This document shows positions 1-11,600 of a stretch of 64,000 nt of DNA, one piece after another. This stretch comes from Amphibalanus amphitrite. Its lineage: Eukaryota > Arthropoda > Thecostraca > Balanomorpha > Balanidae. The stretch covers positions 274,001 to 338,000 of the forward strand of contig NW_024882189.1 of NCBI RefSeq assembly GCF_019059575.1, written 5' to 3'. Position 1 is the stretch's first letter; each line of letters begins with the position of its first letter. The position numbers and the translations under genes are program-made. Below the pieces are notes generated by a model that worked only from the letters and a program-made list of their open reading frames with translations, was not told where the DNA came from and made no database searches.

Positions 1-39
1 GCCTATACTCGGATACGGTTTTGCGGCACAGCCTAACTC

Positions 40-1465
40 GGGTGCGGCTAATTGTGGGCTACGCTTTTGCGAAACCGCCAAGTTTGCAGCCCAACTCGAC
101 CAAAGCGAGATACCGCAAGTAGCCGCACCCACCTGTGGCCGCCGTGCCAAGCCGACGCATGCTGTGACGTCACTGGGTAGGAGATGATAACGTACCTACA
201 GACTCAGACCGACTCAGATAGACTCAGAACCACTCAACCTGACTCAGACCGACTCAACCGACTCAAATCGATTCCGATCGACTCAGGCAGACTCAGAACG
301 ACTCAGGCAGACTCAGGCAGACTCAAACCGACTCAGCAGACTCGAACTGACTCGACCAACTCAAACCGATTCAGATCGACTCAGATAGACTCAGAACGAC
401 TCAAACTGACTCAGACCGACTCAACCAACTCAAATCGATTCCGATCGACTAAGACAGACTCAGAACGACTCAGGCAGACTAAAACCGACTCAGGCAGACT
501 CAAACTGACTCGACCGACTCAATCCGATTCAGATAGACTCAGAACGACTCAAACTGACTCAGACTGACTCAACCAACTCAAATCGATTCCGATCGACTCA
601 GACAGACTCAGAATGACTCAGACAGACTCAGATAGACTCAAACCGACTCAGGCAGACTCAGACTGACTCGACCGACTGAAACCGATTCAGATCGACTCAG
701 ACCGACTCAAACTGACTCAGACAGACTCAACCGACTCAAGTCGATTCCAATCGACTCCGACAGACTCGGAACGACTCAGACAGACTCAGACAGACTCAAA
801 CTGACTCGACCGACTTAAACCGATTCAGATCGACTCAGACCGACTCAGGTAGACTCAGAAGGACTTAAACTGACTCAGACCGACTCAACCGACTCAAATC
901 GATTCCGATCGACTCAGACAGACTCAGGCGGACTCAGGCAGACTCAAACCGACTCAGGCAGACTCAAACTGACTCGACCGACTCAAACCGATTCAGATCG
1001 ACTCAGACCGACTCAGACAGACTCAGAACGACTCTCAAACTGACTCAGACCCAATCAACCGACTCAAGTCGATTCCGATCGACTCAGACAGACTCACAGA
1101 CTGTCTGAGTCGTTCTGAGCCTGTCTGAGTCGATCGGAATCGATTTGAGTCGGTCTGAGCCGATCGGAATCGGTCGAGTCTGCCTGAGTCGGTTTGAGTC
1201 TGTTTGAGTCTGCCTGAGTCTGTCTGAGTCGTTCTGAGTCTGTCTGAGTCGATCGGAATCGATTTGAGTCGGTCTGAGCCGATCGGAATCGGTCGAGTCT
1301 GCCTGAGTCGGTTTGAGTCTGTTTGAGTCTGCCTGAGTCTGCCTGAGTCGTTCTGAGTCTGTCTGACAGGTTACCAGGATGGTTCTAGGCGTATTTCGCT
1401 TTGGTCGAGTTGGGCTGCCAAACTTGGCGGTTTCGCAAAAGCGTAGCCCACAATTAGCCGCACCC
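40..1465. mobile_element. Foldback/Mutator-like DNA transposon with satellite arms
   Basis: The ends are inverted repeats: the left starts GGGTGCGGCTAATTGTGGGC at 40, and the right (about 1394-1465) is its reverse complement over about 70 bp, with a one-base indel and a terminal-proximal mismatch. The element is flanked by an exact 9-bp direct repeat GCCTAACTC (31-39 and 1466-1474), which reads as a target-site duplication. Inside, a GACTCAGACC-type minisatellite runs forward and then switches to the reverse complement near 1098, so the whole element can fold back. Known: 9-bp duplications and long terminal repeats built of tandem repeats mark Drosophila Foldback elements and related Mutator-superfamily groups such as Rehavkus. 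No transposase is visible, so it is non-autonomous. Class assignment is inference; the boundaries are direct observation. Confidence 0.85.
190..1368. repeat. Decamer minisatellite (GACTCAGACC) in two opposed arms
   Basis: About 900 bp (190-1097) consists of degenerate 9-10-bp units of the form GACTCAGAC[C/A], followed by about 270 bp (1098-1368) of the reverse complement. A higher-order period is visible: the block TCGATTCCGATCGACTCA recurs near 268, 434, 580, 741, 898 and 1070, spacing about 146-172 bp. The open frame across 184-567 is a by-product of the repeat and not a gene. Confidence 0.9.
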
Positions 1466-1474
1466 GCCTAACTC

Positions 1475-2340
1475 CCGGGGGCGCTAACCCGTGCTGCCAT
1501 CTATCGGGAGTTTCAGTACCTAACTACCGACGCGTCATGAACGGCGAACGCGCCGGGGACTGGGGTAGTCTCAGGCCTTTGCAGCCTGTTTGAACTGCTG
1601 CCGGCGGGGAAAACAGGAATATTCAATGGGGACGTGCCAGTCTTGTTGATTCAAAACGTGGAATCCTCATGAATTGGAACGCACAGGCTCTACGCACGCT
1701 CACAGGCTAACGTGTGGGGTCGTTTCCGCTTCCCGAGAGCCGCTAGACCGATTGCGCTAGAATTTGGTACACCATCAAGGAACGGCTAGTAGCGTGGCCC
1801 GCGCAAGGCCGTTGGGGTCCAGCTTGCACGTGGGCACGTGGAGAAGGCCGATTTCAGACCTTCAGAGCGGCTGGAACGATTGAGCCCAAAGTAGGTGAAC
1901 CTTCTACGCCTCAAGGAAGGCTGGGCCAACTACGCTCAAAGTTGATACGCCTTTCAAGGATGGCTAGACGGGTGACCCGTTCAAGTCAACAAGAGGTCAT
2001 GCATCGTACTTTCGTGCGTGTAGATAGGGATCACTGTCTCGGTCACTCTTGTCGCCCCAAAAGTCGTCTACTCGTCTTGCTGGTAGGAAGGTATGTATGT
2101 CGTCATCTGCAGGGTGCACGCTGCACAGCTAGGCGTGACCTTTTAACTGAACTGAATGAATCAACGTTGATTGCACATAATTGATTTGCCCACTTAAAGT
2201 GCATGACCATTGAACAATGCCATTCGCCTATCAATTGATAAATGTCTCAACAACCGGTACATCCAGAGCAGCCCATTTTATATTGAAAACGGTTTGCAGA
2301 GCTCTGCAGGAAAAGACACATACCAATTGGGCGTGTCCTC
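1475..2340. other. Intergenic DNA, no feature recognised
   Basis: No convincing coding exon, RNA gene or transposon end was seen. Short open frames here lack splice-site context and recognisable motifs. Confidence 0.5.
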
Positions 2341-2348
2341 TGCCCGGG

Positions 2349-2354
2349 TATAAA
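2349..2354 (+). promoter_or_regulatory. TATA box of the cuticle-type gene
   Basis: TATAAA sits 80 bp before the start codon of the downstream two-exon gene. A TCAGA initiator-like match lies at 2369-2373 and a better arthropod Inr TCAGT at 2409-2413, but their distances (22 and 62 bp) bracket the usual 30 bp, so the exact start site is uncertain. A TATA promoter fits the strong regulated expression typical of cuticle genes. Confidence 0.6.
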
Positions 2355-2433
2355 GGTGCACCGAGTCATCAGATGGACACCACTTGTTCAATCCACGGCG
2401 GCACTGCTTCAGTCTGCACTCCTACACTACATC

Positions 2434-3411
2434 ATGATGCGGATTGTGGTAAGTTGTCTTCAAAGTAGCCACTACTAAACGACCTTTTACGGCCATTATT
2501 TTTTCCGTATCGTAGCTTCAAAATGAAGCTTCTGTTCAATGACTGAGAGCATCCATGTTCATTGTTCATTGCTTATTCATTCCTGTCATTTTGACGTCTC
2601 CCGATGTCTAACTACCTCCGCGCCACCGGTATCGCTGACGCCACCCGTCGCTCGGCAGCTCCTGCTGACGGCGGCTGTTCTGGGAGCCGCCGCCGACCAT
2701 CCGCCGCCCGCCGTGTCGTCCTACCAGGCCGGGGCGGCCGTCAGTGCGGCACCACAGCCCGTCCAGGACACCTACGAGGTGGCTGAGGCCAAGAGGGCCT
2801 TCCAGCAGGAGTACCAGAAGCTGGCCAGGGAGGCTGAACTGGCCCCCGACACCCACCAGTACACTGAGCAGCCCCAGTACTACCAGCAGCAGCCCCAGTA
2901 CTACCAGCAGCAGCCCCGTCCCGCCTACACCCTCGGCCAGGCCCCACAGCCCGTCCAGGACACCTACGAGGTGGCTAAGGCCAAGAGGGCCTTCCAGCAG
3001 GAGTACCAGAAGCTGGCCAGGGAGGCTGAACTGGCCCCCGACACCCACCAGTACACTGCGCAGCCCCAGTACTACCAGCAGCAGCCCCGTCCCGCCTACA
3101 CCCTCGGCCAGGCCCCACAGCCCGTCCAGGACACCTACGAGGTGGCTGAGGCCAAGAGGGCCCTCCAGCAGGAGTACCAGAAGCTGGCCAGGGAGGCTGA
3201 ACTGGCCCCCGACACCCATCAGTACACTGAGCAGCCCCAGTACCACCAGCAGCAGCCCCAGTACTACCAGCAGCAGCCCCGTCCCGCCTACACCCCCGGC
3301 CAGGCCCCACAGCCCGTCCAGGACACCTACGAGGTGGCTCAGGCCAAGAGGGCCTTTCAGATGGAGTTCGACCGGCGTGCTGCCCTGGCCCAGTCTTCCT
3401 CGTACAACTGA
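2434..3411 (+). CDS. Secreted cuticle-type repeat protein, two exons
   Basis: Exon 1 (2434-2448) encodes only MMRIV and ends at a consensus donor GTAAGT. Exon 2 (2659-3411) follows the acceptor CTCGGCAG, with a branch-point-like CTAAC at 2608-2612. Splicing is in phase 0 and builds a signal peptide, MMRIVLLLTAAVLGAAA, cleaved before DHPPP. The 255-residue product then carries four repeats beginning APQPVQDTYEVA.AKRAFQ at 2749, 2941, 3112 and 3304: 64, 57 and 64 residues, then a truncated last copy ending QSSSYN. Each full unit has a charged helix-like half (EYQKLAREAELAP) and a Tyr/Gln/Pro half (QPQYYQQQPRPAYT). Known: arthropod cuticle proteins often have a tiny first exon ending inside the signal peptide and V.DTPEVA.AK-type motifs. 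Role as an exoskeletal matrix protein is inferred. A long open frame on the opposite strand is a shadow of the repeats. Confidence 0.8.
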
Positions 3412-3479
3412 ATGCCTCCTAGTTAGGGAGGATGGGTCGGTACTGCGACTCATGAACTATCCGTATGCTATGAAGCGCA

Positions 3480-3485
3480 AATAAA
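3480..3485 (+). terminator. Polyadenylation signal AATAAA
   Basis: Canonical AATAAA 69 bp after the TGA of the cuticle-type gene, giving a short 3' UTR. Confidence 0.75.
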
Positions 3486-4980
3486 CGCAGTTATTGAAGC
3501 TCTGCATTTTGTTTTTGCACTGCGGTTTACTTCCAAAAATAATATGTTGTATGTATGCAATGTGTCGTTGAGAGGCAATGGCATACAAATTTGTCAACAA
3601 AATGATGTTATTTCTTCGAGATCCTGACAAGGTGCCGATAAGGATATGCACTATGTAGTATGCACGCTACACATTACGCAATGAATGTTACGTAGTTCGA
3701 TAAGAACACCTGACTAGGTCACTTTTCTGTGCCCATTTTCGAAGCAAATTAACAGTCCACTGCACTGGCCGGCAGCGAAAAGTGCGGAAAACACCCACAG
3801 AGTGTGAAAGTGACCCGGCAGAGCGCGTACCAGCGTCACGGCGGCCGGGTGACTCACGGAAGTCACCTACATGTAGTAACTTCATTTTTCAACACGGCTT
3901 GTCACTATATTCGATAGCAATTGACAACATAATTTTCCCGTCCAAGTCCCATTATAGCCCACTTGGGACCACATAAACATTTGTGCTGCACAACTCTGTA
4001 ACGTTACAGAGTTGTGTACACAACAAGGGATCATGTTTGGAGACTTATATGTGCAGAAAAATACATGATGAGATATGCCAAAAACGGAGGGTTTTTTTTT
4101 GCTTCAACCGTTTTAGGTATTAGGTAATGAAAAACTGGAACAGGGGGCCGGGAAAAAGAAGTAGGGTTAAACCGGCCCACGCCAAGAAAAGGATTGTTGA
4201 AAACCTATTTTGAATTGGTACATGATATCGGACCAGATTAAATACCACAAGAAATATAGCTTTGGTAATAATGGAAATGGTACGAATCTTCCAAGCAATT
4301 CATTTCAACATTTCAAAATAAAAATATGTCGGTCAATCTCATTATGCGAGTGGACCGGTCGTTGTTCCGGCTGAGTTTGTTTTTGCGCACCGTGCCCTGT
4401 CCACTATCCAGTGCGCGCCCGGCTGACCGCTGGCCGACCCTGCCGCCAGCGGTCACGTGACCGTCTGACGTTACGTCAGCGTTACGTCACGGTGTCCACC
4501 GTTGCTCTCCGCGTCACCTGTCGCCCCTGACGCGGGTCTGCAGACCACCTAACCACTCCACGCACGGGATGGCGAAACACCGCCAGCGCCGGCGGCCGGT
4601 CTCCTGACTGTCCCAGAGGATGAGATAAGCTGATGCAACCGCTCATAGCGCCAACGTGGCCTTCACGATCAACAATGTGACAAACGGTATCGCTATTTTA
4701 TACTTATGTGCCCAAATGTACGCCAATAAGAACGGTACGGATAGGTTAAATATGCAGTTACATCTCAAGTTGCGGTTGCAGTGCGTGCGATGCATCGCCT
4801 GATTCGGGAGACCGGTCTCTATGTGGCCGGAATCCTGCAGCTCTAGCGACCGGTGTAACGCATGTGATGTAGGTGCACACCGGTTGGATAGGCGGCTGGT
4901 CCTCATCTGGCCGGTATTCGGCAGCTCTAGGGCCGGTGTGCTGCACGGGATGCACCGGTCGGTCCGGTCCGCAGCGGCCA
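3486..4980. other. Intergenic DNA with a perfect palindrome
   Basis: No gene was recognised. A perfect 28-bp palindrome built around GTAACGTTAC lies at 3989-4016. A CRE-like cluster (TGACGTTACGTCA and GTTACGTCAC) lies near 4465-4490. Confidence 0.5.
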
Positions 4981-5374
4981 GGTGCGGCGGCGCTCCGCGG
5001 CGGCCACTACTCGCCGGCCGGCCGCTCCGACCGGACGCCACACGCCGACAGCCTCACCCACCTGCGGCGCGCAGTGGCCGTCCATTCAGCCGGGCCGATA
5101 GTCCGATATACCGGCGGCCGACCCATTCAGCCGCACTGCCATATAGGCGCCGCTTCGATCCGGCCGCCGACGCGCTGTTACGTAAGCGACGCGCACCTCG
5201 GCGCCGCCGGTTTGGGAGCCCCAGCGCGCGGCGGCCGCCCAGCAGTGCGAGCGAAGGTCGACGGCGGCGCGCGCGCTGTGGCTGTGCTGTCTGCCGGGGC
5301 GCCGCGACCGGAGAGGGCCGTGCCAGCCGACGGACCGTGGAGCCGCACCAGCAGCGCTCGCAGCTCAGACTCAG
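4981..5374 (+). promoter_or_regulatory. Candidate CPR promoter and 5' UTR exon
   Basis: A CpG-rich stretch (about 4980-5860) lies upstream of the reductase gene. CTCAGACTCAG at 5364-5374 is followed by a good donor GTGAGG, so a non-coding first exon could end at 5374 and splice to the acceptor at 8674-8675 just before the CPR start codon. Only base composition and one splice site support this. At 5630-5760 a 90-bp GC-rich segment is partly duplicated (CTCCCAGCTGAGCGGGC twice). Confidence 0.3.
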
Positions 5375-8300
5375 GTGAGGACGCCAGCTCCCCGACACCC
5401 CAGGCGGACTGCGGAGGGGCGCGGCGGACGGCCGCGGCCGCAGTCTCCCCGGCATAGCAACCGGCGCTGTGCTGGGTCCAATAAACAGTCACTGGGCCGC
5501 ATACAGTGTGACTGGGCTGCGGCGGCACTGGGCCGCTGTCCCCACCCCTCAGCAGTGCTGCGGACTCACCAGTGGCTGTCGGTGGGAGTTCCGCGGCGAT
5601 CCCGCGGACACCGGGTCATCTGTCCGGCCCCGGCGGCGGCCTCCCAGCTGAGCGGGCGCCGGGTGCGGCCCCGGGGCCGGGGGCAGGGCGCCGGGTCCGG
5701 CCCCGGGCCCCGGTGGCAGCCTCCCAGCTGAGCGGGCACCGGGGCCGGCCCGGGGCCCGGCTCACCCCGTCCGCCCGGTGGGTGGGGCCCGCCACCGGGC
5801 CGATCCTGTACTGCACAGCCTCCGGCCCATCCGTGTGCTCGCTGGCCACCTGCAAATAACGAGAGCCGTCACCAGTTTCATTTAGGACACCTGAGTCTAA
5901 AAATGGCGTTCGGAAGTGGAGAACCACAAAGGTTATGCTGTCACTTGGGCTATAATGAAATCTTATTCTGCCATTGCGCGGTGTTATCGTTTTTGGAAGG
6001 AAGGATCCTAAACTTGTCTACTGATCACTGGGTGAGGAGCGATTACTGTAAACGGCACTTGTCACCGCGACCCGGTCGTTCTCGTCCAAACACAAGACGA
6101 CATGAGATAATCAGATAGGCAGTGAACCCGGAGGCTATAGTCTCGGGCTCCCAGCGACAGGCAACTCAATGCGTGCATCGGATAGCAGTGATGGCGATCA
6201 AGATCCGCGGTTCGCACCCCTCCAACTCGGAGCTGCCTACTTTGGTCCCATTTCCCACCACAGCCTCTTGTCCTTGATCCTATCGCTTCAATCGGTACTG
6301 CGATCCGCTCCCCTCCAACTCGACATTGTGCCTCGCTTCTGCGGCCGTCCAACTGTATACCTATCGTCTATCGACGTCCAACGCTGACTGAGAATCGAGA
6401 CCGTGAGTGAATCCGCACATTTGTGGACTGGCGGAGTCAAGCCCGTTGTGCGTAGAAAGTGCCTCGCTAATGCCAGTTGCGTGTGATCTGGCAGCAGTCC
6501 GTTCACCCCCCCCCCCCCACCCCTCCCTCGGCCCAGACGAGAAGGCGGCCGACGTCACGCGCCACCCCCCGTGATGCGTCGTACGAGCACCGCCCGTACA
6601 CTGCCAGTGTACCACGGCGCTACGCTAACAGTCTGGGCACCGTGGTACAGCGGTACCATCTGCAGGAAATCTGGGTAGTACGGCGCGAACTGCCCAGAAC
6701 CCGTACCTACCCACCCCGGCGACGGACGGGGGTGGATGAGGTGGGCGGCCGGTTACGGCACTGATGTCTCAGGGGACGGACAGACGACCGGGGATGAAGA
6801 GACGAGTTACCGGGCTGAGTCCTCACTCCTCGGGTGACGGGCGGGGAAGGAATCGGTACGGGGCGAGTCCTCAAGAGTCAAGAGTCCTCAAGGGAATGGG
6901 GGACTGAGCTAGGAGGTGGCAGTCAGCGGTTCGCGTTCGGTCCATGCGTCGAATTCAAGGCTCAACCGTTTTGTTCAGCACTGGAGGTAGTTGTGCCAGG
7001 ACCAGCGCCTCGTGACTGGATCTGTCTGGAAATGCTGGTTCTGTGACAATGACGGATGCTGGCTTCAACGCAGCTATTGAACACGTAATTCGCCGCGCCA
7101 TCGGTCTGACGTCTGACCTTCCCACTGAGTCAGCACTTCACCAAATGACGACACCGCACGGGAAGATATCCGATACGACACATCCCTATTCGTTGCCCTT
7201 TTCCCTATCTCCCTCACGCTCTGCGCCTCAGGCGGTTATTGTTATAGGGCCTTGCCCCAGGCAGACGACACCGCAGCCGTGACTTAAGAACCGCCTGCGC
7301 CTACCCATCCCCTACCCCTACCCCAACCCCCACCCACGCCCGCTGCACACACCACACACCGCACTCAGCAGTTTGCGGTGCCCGTGAACTCCCCTAAGGT
7401 TTGATATATAACGCTAACGGCTGTTATGCTTAGGCCGGAGCAAGGCCGGAGGCAGTAACAGTACGATTCAGGTTGAAGAACTTGAACTAACTGTTAGAAC
7501 GAAAGATAGGCATGTGCACGTGCCACTAAACCTTTACTTACCGTTATCCGTGGTTTTGGTTAGAACCTATACAACCTTGGAATAAATAAAAAAACAAAGA
7601 GCGAAGCGGGTGAGCAAGTATCAACCGTCGACTTTCCGCTGCGAAGGGCGGAACCGGAAATATCGAAAATAGCGCCCGGTCCTAAGGGCACTTGCTAAAA
7701 ATGTTTTTTTGCTGCCTCTGTTTGATAAGAAAGTCCTATGGCCTGAGACCCCAAGTTACCAGGCAACCTTACATGTTGCCTAGCAACTAGCTGCCAACAA
7801 AACTGTCAGCAGCAGTTTGCCTAGCAACTAGCTTTTTTATTCGTGCTATTGATCGTAATGAACAGTCTCCCTTAATGTAGACAGAAGTGCCGCGAGTGCT
7901 TCAAAATAACAGTAGGGCAGGGAGACGAAGAGCACGTTATTAGGCCTATTTTAGTAAATTATTTGAATTTGGCTTTAACTTTTCCTGTAAGCAAAAATCT
8001 GAGCATTTTTAGGAAACATCAGGCATCAGTATCAGTGTGTGCATTGTCCCACATATCATGTTTAAATTCCTTAGCTCAGCTGTGCCTATTGCTATTTGTA
8101 TTGCTTTTTAATTTTTGCTTTCCAATACCACTGCAATTAAAGATATTGGTATAAGACAATAGTTGAAGATAAAAGACATGAAATTGCTGTATAAATGGAT
8201 TTTTTTATGAATGTATCTTGCTTATCTATCCACAAGCATACGAAAGCACAATCACAGTGAAAGCTCTAGTGTTTTGTATATTGATATCAGCAAAAAAAGG

Positions 8301-8675
8301 TTAAGTTCAAGTTTCAGAAAATTATTTAATCCAGAATCACAAATTGAATATCTTATCATTATAACGATACTGTCCATGCAAGCGTTTAAATCCTTTAATT
8401 CCATACCACTTACCTAGCTGTAATGGTAATCTTGGGTATTTGTAGGTACAATGATTCTTCATATTTTGACCATGTCAAGATAATGAATTGTGGGAGTTTG
8501 AATCATATGCAGTTTCAGCTTAATAGTATTCAGTGTAACTTCGTAGTATTTGTGAGCCTGCATTTGTTTTTATAAATGTAGGTAGGTATTTTCAAAGTTC
8601 TCACAAGGTTTGTACTTTGCCATGCCCCCTTTTTTGGCTATAGTGTTTGTTAGCATGTTATGTTTGATGTTGCAG
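5375..8675 (+). other. Non-coding DNA before the first CPR coding exon
   Basis: Probably the first CPR intron. It contains a poly-C run near 6508, AT-rich DNA from about 7950 to 8650, and a cluster of RFX-type motifs listed separately. No coding exon was recognised. It ends at the acceptor TTGCAG (8670-8675). Confidence 0.4.
7755..7828. promoter_or_regulatory. Cluster of three RFX X-box-like motifs
   Basis: GTTACCAGGCAAC (7755-7767) and GTTGCCTAGCAAC (7775-7787) both fit the RFX consensus GTNRCC(N)RGYAAC. A third, GTTTGCCTAGCAAC (7815-7828), fits with an imperfect first half. Three sites in 74 bp is more than expected by chance. Whether they drive CPR or another transcript is unknown. Confidence 0.5.
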
Positions 8676-8677
8676 GC

Positions 8678-11600
8678 ATGGCTGATGCAGAGAGCCAGCC
8701 AGTGATGGAGCAGGCTGATGTCGCAGCAGAGGCTGCTGCCGAGTCCATGTTCTCTACACTGGACCTGATTGTGCTGGCACTTCTGGGCCTGGCAGCAGTG
8801 TACTATGTCATCCTTCGCAACAAAAGGAAGGAAGAAGAGCTGGCACAGATGCAGAGCTTCACCATAACGTAAGTGGCATGGTTGATTTGACCCTTTCGGT
8901 TGTCATTTGTTCATCTTATATTACGTTCTGCTTATTTACTGCATCTGAGTCAGGTTTTGAATGGTTTGGAGTTTAAGGTTGAGTGCTGTTGCTGTTTGAA
9001 CTTTAAGTCGGCCTTGCTGCTTATTTCATTTTTTCATATAAATGGTTGGTTATTTTCACATTTTATTTTTGTAAGTGGCGAGGTCCAGACGTGCTGATCT
9101 GACAGGTCTCGTGAAGGGAGTGGTCTGAGGGCCCTGCTGGCCCAGTGGCGGGTCGTCCTGCCGTTCCCGGTCGCTGGGTCCTGGCTCCTCCCCACACCCC
9201 GTGACGGCCGTTACCGGGCGCGGGACGTGCTCAGTCGGAGTGACGTGCTCCTGCCAGACTGGCGGCACGAGCCTGTCGTAAAGCCGCCGCCAGCCGCGGG
9301 GCTGCCCTGTCGGACCCCACTCGGGGTCGGAACGCCGGCGGGGACGGTACGGCGCACCGGGTCCCCACCAGCCCGGCCCACCGCCGCGTCACACGTCACT
9401 CCGTATCCCTCAGGACGTCACGTCACGTCCCTGTGACCCCGCTCCGCCCGCAGGTCGAGCGCGATGCCGATGTCCGTGTCGGACGACTCGTTCATCGACA
9501 AGATGAAGTCGTCGGGGAAGAACGTGCTGGTGGTGTACGGCAGCCAGACGGGCACCGCCGAGGAGTTCAGCACGCGCATCTCCAAGGAGTGCCGCCGATA
9601 CGGTGAGTGACCGGGTCCGAGTGTCGTTCTGTCGGACCGTGAACGGACTGCGTCTGGACTGGGGTGGCTGGTAACGCTGTCAGTAGGTATGGAAGTGGAA
9701 CTGGGGTAGCTGGTGGCGGGTAACGCGGGCTGTACGGTACTCGAGTACACGGCTCGTCGGAAGCCGGAAGGTCATTTCATGCACAAAAGAAATGAACTAA
9801 CCATTCGAAAGCTGACGGCGAGCTGATTCCAAAAATGCAGTTTTTATCGAAATCGTTCGATGGCCTTTTTCAAAAATTGCGTATTTGTAAAAACAACTGT
9901 CAGAGGCTTTACCCAAGATTACTTAACTAATACCGGGTGTACCGGCCTCAGCGGGGCTGGAGTGGGGGTAGCGCGCGGTGGGCAGGGTAACTTTTGACCG
10001 GTCGTGCGGCCGAACAGCTGTCGCTAGTACAGTCTCTGACAGTGAAACCCCGCTAACTTTCCCTGCACGGGCATGAAGCGCAGCTGGATTTATAACATGT
10101 AAATTAAAGCATGTTGTAAATCTAGCAGAACCATGAACTTTCTTCACAGGTATCTTGAATAACTTTGATAGCGACGTGGACCGTTAAACTAACAAATATG
10201 ACACTCGTTTAGTAGAACGAGAGCCGAACGTTCCTTCCGTGGTCGGTCGGGCGGGCCGAGAGTGCCGGGTCTGCGAGTCGATAAGGGTCATTTCACGCTT
10301 ATCTGTGGCTGACTTTGGTCCATCGTGAGACTGCGCTGTGTGATTGCGCCTTTTTGTCGGCTGTGGGAGACGGATATTAATATTTGAAAATATTTTTGGC
10401 TACATATTGTTCTTTTAGCGTTCAGCTTTCACTAGGACACGAAAAAAAAAAACATGCCCATGATTTCAAGAATGCCCGAGACAGCCAGCTGAATAAAACA
10501 TTTCAAGGTTTTTACAAAAAGCAATTTTTGAAAAAAAGATCATCGAACGATTTTGATAAAAACTACATTTTTGGAATCAGCTCGCCGTCAGCTTTCGAAT
10601 GGTATATTTCTTTTCTTTTGTGCATGAAATGACCTTCCGACGAACCGTGAGTACTGGTGTGGTATTTGGTTACATGGGCTGTACGGTGGTCGAGTACTGG
10701 TCTGGTAGGTATGTTATTTGGTAACGTTGGCTGGACTTAATGGGATTTTCTTCGGGCCCTCGTCTGTCGTCACTGCGTGGTTATTTCAATTGAAAAGAGC
10801 AATTCTAACGAATAGTGTTTGTCAATTTCAAACAGCCTACGGTTGAAGATTGTGCAGTGAAGAAACCAGCCGATAGAAAGCAATCGCTTAATGGGCAATG
10901 CTCTTAGCTGCAAGATTGCCCTTTTGCATTTCAATCTGTAATAACGGAATGGCTTTGATTCTAGATACCTACAAGTTTTTTTTATTACCTAACTGTCCAG
11001 TCTTAAATGCTGCAGAAATGGGGTTTAAGTTCAATGCACTTCAATTCATTCAATAACTTATATAGGCTTAAAGGTAGTGTGCCACCTTTGAAAGATTTCC
11101 CATTTTATTTTTCCTAGGATAAGAAGCTTCTGTTTTTACCTAATATCGCAAAAAAAAATCAAAAATGGGCCTGGAATAGTGCCTTTTTCGCCTAAAAGTT
11201 TATCGGTTTTTCGATATGTATAACAACTGTAGTGGGCTCACCTGCAAACAGGCGTCGGCAACAATCGCGAATGCGGCGCACATGTGACAATAAGCAAAGG
11301 TCATTATAGAGTTACGACGTACGGGAATGAGTTATCAGCTGTCTAATCGTAGACAACACAATGTCGAGCCTTAAACCGTAAGCCTGTATTGGTATTGTTT
11401 CTTTTATTTGGCTGTCGAACATTATTTATGGTTTGAAATATGATTGTATGTAAAATAATTGATATGAAAAAGCCGTCTCTTAAGTTATGACCCCATTTCA
11501 CCACACGCAAGTGGCAGAAATGACAATGATCAGCTGACGCATTTTTCTTGGCCGAAGTCAGAGCGCGCGGCCCGACGCACCACCACCGCACCACAAAGCA

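Noticed and set aside
184..567. Arg/Asp/Ser-rich 127-codon frame
   Set aside because: It is translation of the decamer satellite in the Foldback-like element.
2608..3453. 281-codon open frame on the minus strand over the cuticle gene
   Set aside because: It is the antisense shadow of the coding repeats; the plus strand has promoter, splice sites, signal peptide and poly-A signal.
7300..7345. CCCTACCCCTACCCC stretch as telomere-like repeat
   Set aside because: It is irregular, short and does not match the arthropod telomere repeat TTAGG.
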